Below are positions 1-6,128 of a stretch of DNA of 6,128 nt, in pieces. The position numbers were made by a program, and so were the translations under genes. This DNA comes from Micropepsaceae bacterium (GTDB lineage Bacteria; Pseudomonadota; Alphaproteobacteria; Micropepsales; Micropepsaceae): positions 1 to 6,128 of the forward strand of contig JANWHR010000184.1 in assembly GCA_025450355.1 (NCBI GenBank), given 5' to 3'. The notes under the pieces are model-generated. The model made no database searches. It saw only the letters and a list, made by a program, of their open reading frames with translations, and had not been told where the DNA came from. How positions within the stretch are numbered: the stretch's first letter is position 1; every line of letters starts with the position of its first letter.

Positions 1-473
1 CGGGCATTCGACGGCCCGAGAATTGGCACAAACAAATATGGGCCTTCATCGACGCCATAAAAGGCCAGGGTTATGCCAAAATCGTCGGGATGACGCGCAT
101 ATCCGAACCGCGTCGCCGGGTCGAACAGCCCGCCGATGCCAACGGTCGTATTTACCCCGATTCTCAGCAGCGTCGTCCCCGCGCCATCGACATCACCCTG
201 CAGGACGTCGTTCGCGAAGATGACCGGCGAACCCAGATTGTTGAGGAAGTTCCGGATGCTATCCCGCACTCCGGATGGAATTGCGGAACGATAGGCGACC
301 GCCACCGGGCGGATCACGGCGCGGTCAAGCGCGAAGGTCGCGTCGAAGAGGGCGCGGTTTTCCTTCTCCAAAGGGTCGTAAACGTCCCCGGGATTGTTCA
401 TGGGCATTCCCGCGCACCGGGAAAGCAGCAGGCAAGCGGCAATTGCCGCCATGACTCGGGCTAATGGGGTCAT
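1..473 (-). CDS. mlaA: MlaA/VacJ family phospholipid-transport lipoprotein (N-terminal part, truncated by window edge)
   Basis: This is the first 157 codons of an MlaA (VacJ) homologue; E. coli MlaA is about 250 residues, so roughly the last third lies outside the window. MlaA is an outer-membrane lipoprotein of the Mla pathway. It removes misplaced phospholipids from the outer leaflet and passes them to periplasmic MlaC for return to the inner membrane. Family signatures visible in order are DPLEKENRALF (residues 33-43), LDRAVIRPVA, VRDSIRNFLNNLGSP, ANDVLQGD, NTTVGIGGLFDPATRFG, HPDDFGITLAFYGV and GPYLFVPILGPS near the cut. The start ATG (473-471) gives a short signal peptide (MTPLARVMAAIAACLLLSRC); a second in-frame ATG at 452 is possible but leaves a very short one. 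The likely lipidated cysteine is Cys20, but its lipobox, LLSRC, has Arg at -1 where Gly, Ala or Ser is usual. Cys14 (IAAC) fits the lipobox pattern better but lies very near the N-terminus. No clear Shine-Dalgarno sequence precedes the start. The gene is divergent from the methionine operon, with no obvious functional link. Confidence 0.93.
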   Translation of the reverse strand, partial: MTPLARVMAAIAACLLLSRCAGMPMNNPGDVYDPLEKENRALFDATFALDRAVIRPVAVAYRSAIPSGVRDSIRNFLNNLGSPVIFANDVLQGDVDGAGTTLLRIGVNTTVGIGGLFDPATRFGYARHPDDFGITLAFYGVDEGPYLFVPILGPSNA

Positions 474-596
474 TCGGGGCAAATGGCTCGCAATTTCGGT
501 GTAGTTTTCGGGATTCGGTGAAGCTTCCGCTACATATACGGCTAAGTGCCCGGTTCGGACATGCGTGATTTTCTCACTTTTTCAACCGTCACCTCT

Positions 597-624
597 TTGA
601 CACAGCTTTTCAGACTTGCATAAA
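597..624 (+). promoter_or_regulatory. Predicted sigma-70-type promoter of the regulator-metF-metH operon
   Basis: A perfect -35 consensus TTGACA lies at 597-602. Sixteen bases downstream is CATAAA (619-624), matching the -10 consensus TATAAT at four of six positions. Transcription would then start near 630, leaving a leader of about 25 bases before the ATG at 656, too short for a riboswitch. A second candidate -10, TATATT at 641-646, matches five of six but has no good -35 at normal spacing; if used, it would give an almost leaderless message. The -10 region overlaps the CATAAAGA repeats, as expected for a repressor-controlled promoter. The assignment comes from consensus matching only. Confidence 0.55.
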
Positions 625-645
625 GACATAAAGATATGTTTATAT
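619..645. promoter_or_regulatory. Putative operator of the ArsR-type regulator (CATAAAGA half-sites)
   Basis: CATAAAGA occurs twice in tandem (619-626 and 627-634). The second copy forms the left arm of an imperfect 20-base palindrome at 626-645, ACATAAAGATATGTTTATAT, centred between 635 and 636, with eight of ten pairs complementary. The inverted arm (637-644) reads TATAAACA on the other strand, six of eight identical to the half-site. The element is much richer in A and T than its surroundings. It covers the predicted -10 and transcription start and ends ten bases before the regulator's ATG. ArsR-family dimers bind imperfect palindromes of this size, so autorepression of the operon is the natural inference. 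Which protein binds is not shown by the sequence. Confidence 0.6.
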
Positions 646-655
646 TGTTTTTGAA

Positions 656-1645
656 ATGGAGAGCCTGCTAGCCCTGCTTCGTGCCGCGGGTGACCCGAGT
701 CGCCTGCGGCTTCTGTTTCTGCTCGCGAACGCCGAGCTGACCGTCAGCGAAATCACCGAAATCATGGGCCAAAGTCAGCCGCGCGTTAGCCGGCATCTGA
801 GGCTTCTTTGCGATGCCGGCTTTCTCGAGCGCATGAAGGAGGGCGCCTGGGTGTTTTACCGGGCGACAGACCGGGACGACGCCGGTCAGCTCTCACGGGC
901 GTTTGCAACATTGATTAATCCCGACCGGGATTTGATTCTGAAAGATGATCTGAAGCGGCTCGCGCAGGTGCGCGAGGCACGTGCGCGGCAGGCGGCGCGG
1001 TATTTTGCCGCCAATGCCGCGCAATGGGAAAAAATCCGCGCACTACACGTCCCGGAAACTGAGGTGGAAAGCTCTGTCCTGCGCTTGCTGCGACACGCCC
1101 GCCTTGACCAGGTGCTGGACGCCGGAACGGGCACGGGCCGAATCCTGGAACTGCTTTCCCCGCATCTCAGGCGAGGAATCGGGATCGACAGCAGCCCGGA
1201 AATGCTCGCGATTGCGAGGGATCGATTGGCGAAGGCCGGCATCCTCAATTGCCAGGTGCGCCGCGGCGATGTGTACCGGCTGCCTTTCGCGGATGCGACC
1301 GCGGAAGACGGCTTCGATGCCGTGATTTTTCATCAGGTGCTGCATTTTCTCGATGATCCGCAGGCGGTGATCCGGGAAGCGGGGCGCGTGTTGCGCGGCG
1401 GCGGCCGCATTTTGATCGCGGATTTCGCGCCGCATCTGCTCGAATTCCTGCGCAACGATTACGCGCACCGTCGCCTGGGCTTTTCCAATGCCGAGGTCGA
1501 AAGCTGGTTCAGGACGGCAGGGCTTAAACCCACGACCATGGAATCATTCGCTGCTCCATCGGCAGTTCAGGGACTCAGCGTCGTGATCTGGGTCGGCGAA
1601 CTGATTGCCGTACCTCGGGCAAGAGAAAGCGGAGCCGCGGCATGA
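656..1645 (+). CDS. ArsR-type winged-helix regulator fused to a class I SAM-dependent methyltransferase domain
   Basis: This 329-residue protein has two parts. Residues 1-70 form an ArsR-type winged helix: AAGDPSRLRLLFLL, then LTVSEITEIMGQSQPRVSRH with the recognition helix at about 39-51, then the wing EGAWVFYR. Classical ArsR metal sensors carry ELCVCDL, but here the equivalent is ELTVSEI with no cysteines, so metal sensing is unlikely. After a helical linker (about 90-140), a Rossmann-type methyltransferase domain runs from about 150. It has motif I LDAGTGTGR (154-162), an acidic residue after strand 2 in GIDSSPEML (Asp178), GDVYRLPF (Asp205), FDAVIFHQVLHFLDDP (220-235) and RVLRGGGRILIADF (244-257). 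The SAM-binding residues look intact, so it could bind SAM or S-adenosylhomocysteine; whether it methylates anything is unknown. Its place ahead of metF and metH, and the adjacent operator, suggest a regulator of methionine/SAM metabolism, functionally like the ArsR-family SahR regulators of Proteobacteria. Orthology to SahR is not claimed. ATG 656 fits the usual ArsR N-terminus and an in-frame stop lies upstream at 629-631. There is no Shine-Dalgarno sequence. Confidence 0.88.
   Translation: MESLLALLRAAGDPSRLRLLFLLANAELTVSEITEIMGQSQPRVSRHLRLLCDAGFLERMKEGAWVFYRATDRDDAGQLSRAFATLINPDRDLILKDDLKRLAQVREARARQAARYFAANAAQWEKIRALHVPETEVESSVLRLLRHARLDQVLDAGTGTGRILELLSPHLRRGIGIDSSPEMLAIARDRLAKAGILNCQVRRGDVYRLPFADATAEDGFDAVIFHQVLHFLDDPQAVIREAGRVLRGGGRILIADFAPHLLEFLRNDYAHRRLGFSNAEVESWFRTAGLKPTTMESFAAPSAVQGLSVVIWVGELIAVPRARESGAAA
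1631..1634 (+). promoter_or_regulatory. Shine-Dalgarno sequence of metF
   Basis: GGAG lies seven bases before the metF ATG at 1642, inside the last codons of the upstream regulator gene. It supports this start codon. The other two genes of the operon lack a comparable site. Confidence 0.6.
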
Positions 1646-2538
1646 ATCTCCAGAGTCTCGCAGAACAGAAAGCGGAACACGCAGTCTCATTTGAATTTTT
1701 TCCGCCGCGGACGCCCGAAATGGAAACGCAACTGTGGGCCGCGATCCGGCGTCTTGCTCCATTGCGGCCCCGATTTGTCTCCGTGACCTACGGGGCGGGC
1801 GGTTCAACCCGCGACCGCACACATGCGACGGTCAAGCGCATCGTCGATGAAACAGCGTTGAAGCCAGCCGCTCATCTGACTTGCGTCGGCGCGTCTCGCG
1901 AGGCGGTTGACGGCGTGATCCGGGACTACTGGCAGGCGGGCGTACGCCACATCGTCGCTCTGCGCGGGGACATGCCCGAGTTGGGTCAACCCTATCGCCC
2001 GCATCCCGATGGTCATCAGAGCACGGCCGAACTGGTGCAGCGCATCCGCGCAATTGCGCCCTTCGAGATCAGCGTCTCGGCCTATCCCGAAAGGCATCCG
2101 GACTCCCGCAACATCCAATGGGATCTCGATGTGCTGAAAGCCAAGGTTGACGCCGGCGCGACGCGGGCCATCACCCAGTTTGCCTTCGAGACTGCGGTCT
2201 ATGCGCGGTTCCGCGACCTTGCGCATGGCTGCGGGATCGAAATCCCGATCGTGCCCGGACTGATGCCGGCGACGAATTTCCGCGGCGTCAGCCGCATGGC
2301 ACAGCGTTGCGGCACGACCATTCCCGGCTGGCTGAAGACGCTTTACGAGAAGCTCGACGACGATCCGGAAAGCCGGAAACTGGTGGCTTCCGCAGTACTC
2401 GTGGAACAGGTGCGGGAGCTGAAGTCCGAAGGCTTTGACCAGTTCCATTTCTACACGCTCAACCAGGCGGAACTGACCTTTGCCGTGTGCAACATTCTGG
2501 GCATCAGGCCGCAATCCGAAAAACCCGTCGTCGCATGA
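1642..2538 (+). CDS. metF: 5,10-methylenetetrahydrofolate reductase (MetF)
   Basis: This enzyme reduces 5,10-methylenetetrahydrofolate to 5-methyltetrahydrofolate with an FAD cofactor in the cytoplasm. The product is the methyl donor for MetH, encoded immediately downstream. At 298 residues it matches the bacterial family length (E. coli 296), and it lacks the C-terminal regulatory domain of eukaryotic MTHFR. Signatures of the TIM-barrel fold are SFEFFPPRT (residues 16-24, with Glu18 matching catalytic Glu28 of E. coli), FVSVTYGAGGSTRDRTH, HLTCVGAS, DYWQAGVRHIVALRGDMP (Asp110 matching E. coli Asp120, which contacts flavin), AYPERHPDS, DAGATRAITQFAFE (Gln179, by E. coli Gln183), IPIVPGLMPATNF, LDDDPESRKLVA and FHFYTLNQAEL near the C-terminus. 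The ATG overlaps the regulator's stop codon (ATGA, 1642-1645), and its own stop overlaps the metH start in the same way. Cotranscription and translational coupling are therefore likely. Nothing is missing or broken. Confidence 0.97.
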   Translation: MNLQSLAEQKAEHAVSFEFFPPRTPEMETQLWAAIRRLAPLRPRFVSVTYGAGGSTRDRTHATVKRIVDETALKPAAHLTCVGASREAVDGVIRDYWQAGVRHIVALRGDMPELGQPYRPHPDGHQSTAELVQRIRAIAPFEISVSAYPERHPDSRNIQWDLDVLKAKVDAGATRAITQFAFETAVYARFRDLAHGCGIEIPIVPGLMPATNFRGVSRMAQRCGTTIPGWLKTLYEKLDDDPESRKLVASAVLVEQVRELKSEGFDQFHFYTLNQAELTFAVCNILGIRPQSEKPVVA

Positions 2539-5500
2539 ATTCCCGGGACAAGCGCATCGAATGGCTGACCGCGACGGCGCGCGACCGCATCGTGCTGCTC
2601 GATGGGGCCTGGGGCGTGATGATTCAGGGATACCACCTGTCAGAGAGCGATTTCCGGGGCGCGCGATTCACCGATCATGCGCGCGATCTGAAGGGCAACA
2701 ACGATCTGCTGGCCCTGACGCAGCCGGACATCATCCGCGAGATCGGGCGGGCCTATCTCGAAGCGGGCGCGGACATCATCGAGAGCAACAGCTTCAACTC
2801 CACCTCCATCAGCCAGGCGGATTATGGGCTGGAGGCACTGGTTCCGGAATTGAACGAAACCGCTGCGCGGCTGGCGCGCGAAACCTGCGACGCATTCTCT
2901 ACGCCCGGGCACCCGCGCCTGGTCGCAGGCGTGCTCGGCCCGACCAATCGCACCGCCTCGCTATCGCCGGACGTCAACGACCCCGGATTCCGCAATGTCA
3001 GTTTCGACGCGCTGGCCCGCGCCTATGGCGACGCGACGCGCGGCCTGATCCGCGGCGGGGCCGATCTCATCATGATCGAAACGGTATTCGATACCCTGAA
3101 CGGGAAAGCCGCCATCTATGCGATTGAGGAGGTGTTCGCGGAATTGGGCGAACGCCTGCCGGTATGGATTTCCGGCACGATCACCGACCTGTCGGGCCGC
3201 ACCCTGACGGGCCAGACCGTCGAGGCGTTCTGGCACTCTCTGCGGCACGCGAACCCCTTTGCCTTCGGCCTCAATTGCGCCCTGGGCCCGAAAGAACTCC
3301 GGCCTTACGTCGCCGACCTGTCGGAGATTGCCGATACCCTCACCAGTGCCCATCCCAATGCCGGCTTGCCGAACGCGTTCGGGGGCTATGACGAAACACC
3401 GGAATCCATGGCGGCGCAGATCGGGGAATTTGCGCGCGAAGGGCTGGTGAACATCGTCGGCGGATGCTGCGGCACAACACCGGCGCATATCCGGGCTTTT
3501 GCGGAGGTCACGGCGGGATTGCCGCCGCGCAAGATTCCGGAAAAACCGCGGCGCCTGCGGCTGTCCGGCCTGGAAGCGTTCACGCTCAACCCGGAAACGA
3601 ACTTCGTGAACATCGGTGAACGGACGAACATCACCGGCTCGGCGCGATTCCGCAAACTGATTGTGGCGGGAGATTTCGACGGCGCGCTGGAAGTCGCACG
3701 CAGCCAGGTCGTGAATGGCGCGCAGCTCATCGACGTCAATATGGACGAAGGCCTGATCGATTCCGAAGCAGCCATGGCGCGCTTTCTCAGCCTTGCCGCG
3801 GCGGAGCCTGATATCGCGCGCGTGCCGGTGATGATCGACTCCTCGAAATGGAGCGTTATCGAAGCCGGGCTGAAATGCGTGCAGGGCAAGCCGGTGGTGA
3901 ATTCCATCAGCCTGAAAGAGGGCGACGCCGCATTCATCGCCGCCGCACAGAAGGTGCGCCGTTTCGGTGCGGCTGTTGTGGTGATGGCGTTCGACGAACA
4001 GGGTCAGGCCGAAACCGCGGAGCGCAAATTCCGCATCTGCCGGCGCGCCTATGAAATTCTGGTAGACCGCCTCGGTTTTCCGCCGGAAGATATCATCTTC
4101 GATCCGAACATTTTTGCAGTCGCGACCGGCATCGAAGAGCACAACAATTACGGCCGTGCTTACGTCGAGGCTGCTTCGATCATCCGGCAGGCGCTGCCTT
4201 TCGTGCATGTCTCAGGCGGCGTTTCCAATTTTTCCTTCTCCTTTCGCGGCAACGAGCCGGTGCGGGAAGCCATGCACGCGGTGTTTCTGTATCACGCGAT
4301 CGGGGCCGGCATGGATATGGGCATCGTCAATGCGGGCAATCTGCCCGTATATGAGGACATCCCGCTCGAACTGAAAGACGCGATCGAAGACGTGCTCTTC
4401 AACCGGCGCGGCGATGCGACCGAACGTCTGCTGGGACTTGCGCAAACCTATCGCAGGTCGGAAAAACAGGCCGGGCCGGATCAGGAACTGGCGTGGCGCG
4501 CATTGCCAGCGCCCGAGCGGCTGAAACATGCGCTGGTGCATGGAATTGCGGATTTCGTCACCGAAGACGTAGAGGAGGCGCGGCGCGGTGCGAAGCGCCC
4601 GCTCGACGTCATCGAAGGTCCCCTGATGGAGGGCATGAATGTCGTCGGGGACCTGTTTGGCAGCGGGAAGATGTTCCTGCCGCAGGTGGTGAAATCGGCG
4701 CGCGTCATGAAGAAAGCCGTCGCCTATCTCATTCCGTTCATGGAATCGGAAAAGGAGGGCGAACGGCGCGAAGCTGCGGGCCGCATCGTGCTCGCAACCG
4801 TGAAGGGCGACGTCCACGATATTGGCAAGAACATTGTCGGCGTTGTGCTGCAGTGCAATGGCTATGAAATCGAGGATCTGGGCGTGATGGTTCCGGCGGC
4901 CCGGATTTTGGCGACAGCGCGCGAAAAAAAGGCGGATGCGATCGGACTCTCGGGACTGATCACGCCATCGCTCGACGAGATGTGCCATGTCGCGGCGGAA
5001 ATGGAACGCGAAGGCTTCGACATTCCATTGTTGATCGGTGGCGCAACCACCAGCCGCGTGCATACCGCGGTCAAGATTCATCCGAACTACACGCGCGGCC
5101 AGACGGTGTATGTGAATGATGCGTCGCGAGCCGTGGGCGTGGTCGCCCGTCTGATTTCAAAGGACTCGCGCGCCTCCTATATCGGGGATGTGCGCGCCGA
5201 ATACGCCCGTATCATCGCCTCGCACGATGCGCAGCGGGGACCGCAGCGCCGGCTGACGCTCGCGCAGGCTCGTGCCAATCGCTTTACACCGGATTGGTCT
5301 CAATACATTCCCGCCGTGCCGAATTTCCCTGGCGTGTGCGAAATCGCCTGCGAAATTTCCGAACTGATCCCGTTGATCGACTGGTCACCGTTCTTCCATG
5401 CCTGGGAGATGAAGGGACGTTATCCCCAACTGCTCGACGATCCGAAATCGGGCGCCGCGGCCCGCGCGCTGTTCGCCGATGCGCAGGCGATGCTGAGCCG

Positions 5501-6128
5501 CATCGCGGGCGCGCGTTGGCTGACGGCCCGCGCCGTGGCCGGATTTTGGCCCGCCGAATCCGAAGGCGACGATATCGTGCTCTACACCAACGATAGCCGC
5601 ACAGAACGGCTTGCCGTACTGCACACGCTTCGGCAGCAGGTGGCGCGGGAACGCACCACGCCCAACCTCGCACTCGCCGATTTCGTGGCGCCGTCGGGTA
5701 CGGGAATTGCCGATTATGTGGGCGCATTTGCACTCACGGCCGGGACTGGCGAGGACGAAATCGCCACGCGCTTTCGCGCGGACAAGAACGATTACGATGC
5801 CATTCTGCTCAGCGCGCTGGCCGACCGGCTGGCGGAAGCCTTCGCCGAAGATCTGCACCGCCGCGTGCGCCGCGAACTGTGGGGCTATGCACCGGATGAA
5901 AGTCTTTCCAACGATGAACTGATTGGCGAGGCCTATCGCGGCATCAGGCCCGCGCCGGGCTATCCGGCGCAACCCGACCATACGGAAAAGGCGACACTGT
6001 TCCGGATTCTGGATGCCGAGGCGCGCGCCGGCATCAAGCTTACGGAGAGCTTCGCGATGTGGCCGGCGTCGTCGGTCAGCGGACTTTATTTCTCGCATCC
6101 GGAGGCGGCGTATTTCGGCGTCGGCCGC
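2535..6128 (+). CDS. metH: Cobalamin-dependent methionine synthase (MetH), C-terminus cut by window edge
   Basis: MetH transfers the methyl group of 5-methyltetrahydrofolate to homocysteine through a cobalamin cofactor. The frame is open for 1198 codons; E. coli MetH has 1227, and by alignment of the visible end about 33 residues are missing. All four modules are in one polypeptide. The homocysteine domain (about 1-330) has the zinc ligands Cys248 in FGLNCALGP and Cys311/Cys312 in VGGCCGTTPAH. The methyltetrahydrofolate domain (about 357-620) has NIGERTNITGSARF, DVNMDEG, PVMIDSSKW, AFDEQGQAE and DPNIFAVATGIEEHNNY. The cobalamin module comprises a helical cap (about 650-745, FGSGKMFLPQVVKSARVMK) and a Rossmann domain with DVHDIGKN, where His761 is the lower axial cobalt ligand, plus LSGLITPS with Ser806 and Ser812. 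The SAM-dependent reactivation domain (from about 900) keeps Asp949, the RPAPGYP motif (Arg1138, Tyr1143) and Tyr1193, matching E. coli D946, R1134, Y1139 and Y1189. The first motif reads DGAWGVMIQ rather than DGGMGTMIQ as in E. coli. The start overlaps the metF stop (ATGA) and has no Shine-Dalgarno sequence, suggesting coupled translation. Confidence 0.97.
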   Translation, partial: MNSRDKRIEWLTATARDRIVLLDGAWGVMIQGYHLSESDFRGARFTDHARDLKGNNDLLALTQPDIIREIGRAYLEAGADIIESNSFNSTSISQADYGLEALVPELNETAARLARETCDAFSTPGHPRLVAGVLGPTNRTASLSPDVNDPGFRNVSFDALARAYGDATRGLIRGGADLIMIETVFDTLNGKAAIYAIEEVFAELGERLPVWISGTITDLSGRTLTGQTVEAFWHSLRHANPFAFGLNCALGPKELRPYVADLSEIADTLTSAHPNAGLPNAFGGYDETPESMAAQIGEFAREGLVNIVGGCCGTTPAHIRAFAEVTAGLPPRKIPEKPRRLRLSGLEAFTLNPETNFVNIGERTNITGSARFRKLIVAGDFDGALEVARSQVVNGAQLIDVNMDEGLIDSEAAMARFLSLAAAEPDIARVPVMIDSSKWSVIEAGLKCVQGKPVVNSISLKEGDAAFIAAAQKVRRFGAAVVVMAFDEQGQAETAERKFRICRRAYEILVDRLGFPPEDIIFDPNIFAVATGIEEHNNYGRAYVEAASIIRQALPFVHVSGGVSNFSFSFRGNEPVREAMHAVFLYHAIGAGMDMGIVNAGNLPVYEDIPLELKDAIEDVLFNRRGDATERLLGLAQTYRRSEKQAGPDQELAWRALPAPERLKHALVHGIADFVTEDVEEARRGAKRPLDVIEGPLMEGMNVVGDLFGSGKMFLPQVVKSARVMKKAVAYLIPFMESEKEGERREAAGRIVLATVKGDVHDIGKNIVGVVLQCNGYEIEDLGVMVPAARILATAREKKADAIGLSGLITPSLDEMCHVAAEMEREGFDIPLLIGGATTSRVHTAVKIHPNYTRGQTVYVNDASRAVGVVARLISKDSRASYIGDVRAEYARIIASHDAQRGPQRRLTLAQARANRFTPDWSQYIPAVPNFPGVCEIACEISELIPLIDWSPFFHAWEMKGRYPQLLDDPKSGAAARALFADAQAMLSRIAGARWLTARAVAGFWPAESEGDDIVLYTNDSRTERLAVLHTLRQQVARERTTPNLALADFVAPSGTGIADYVGAFALTAGTGEDEIATRFRADKNDYDAILLSALADRLAEAFAEDLHRRVRRELWGYAPDESLSNDELIGEAYRGIRPAPGYPAQPDHTEKATLFRILDAEARAGIKLTESFAMWPASSVSGLYFSHPEAAYFGVGR

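Noticed and set aside
90..464. A 124-codon plus-strand open frame at the left edge.
   Set aside because: The opposite strand encodes a clear MlaA protein over the same bases; the plus-strand translation has no family features.
603..655. A SAM or SAH riboswitch upstream of the methionine operon.
   Set aside because: With the promoter at 597-624 the leader is only about 25 bases, and no stem-loop or riboswitch core was seen. Control by a protein at the CATAAAGA element explains the region better.
656..900. A metal-responsive ArsR/SmtB repressor.
   Set aside because: The cysteine motif ELCVCDL is replaced by ELTVSEI, and the protein carries a methyltransferase domain; no arsenic- or metal-resistance genes are nearby.
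2961..4208. A 415-codon open frame on the minus strand opposite metH.
   Set aside because: It is antisense to strongly conserved MetH domains, shows no recognisable motif, and is rich in Arg, Ala and His, as expected for a complementary-strand shadow of GC-rich coding DNA. The same applies to the minus-strand frames at 4212-5081, 1804-2514 and 5385-6098.
2535..6128. A split methionine synthase (separate homocysteine and cobalamin parts), as found in some alphaproteobacteria.
   Set aside because: The reading frame is continuous from the ATG through the homocysteine, folate, cobalamin and reactivation domains, with every key residue in one frame and no stop or frameshift.

Overview
The window looks like chromosomal DNA from an alphaproteobacterium. 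Base composition is GC-rich (roughly 60%, by eye), codons prefer G or C at the third position, and the outer-membrane lipoprotein gene mlaA implies a Gram-negative cell. The alphaproteobacterial assignment rests on the protein sequences and on the regulator-metF-metH arrangement. I cannot name a genus.

Layout: positions 1-473 (minus strand) hold the first part of mlaA (vacJ), which runs off the left edge. Positions 474-655 are a divergent intergenic region carrying a consensus -35 box and an AT-rich element of repeated CATAAAGA half-sites. Three plus-strand genes follow with no gaps: an ArsR-type winged-helix/methyltransferase fusion protein (656-1645), metF (1642-2538) and metH (2535 to the right edge). 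Each junction is a 4-base ATGA overlap. metH is open across all 1198 visible codons and lacks only about the last 33 residues by comparison with E. coli MetH.

How it fits together: MetF makes 5-methyltetrahydrofolate, and MetH uses cobalamin to pass that methyl group to homocysteine, giving methionine. The first gene joins an ArsR DNA-binding domain to a class I SAM-dependent methyltransferase fold. It lacks the cysteine metal site of classical ArsR proteins. I infer that it senses SAM or S-adenosylhomocysteine and controls its own operon through the CATAAAGA element beside its start codon. The remaining long open frames, including a 415-codon minus-strand frame opposite metH, are shadows of these four genes. 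No mobile element, tRNA, rRNA, CRISPR array or terminator was seen. The part most worth testing is the fusion regulator and its operator.
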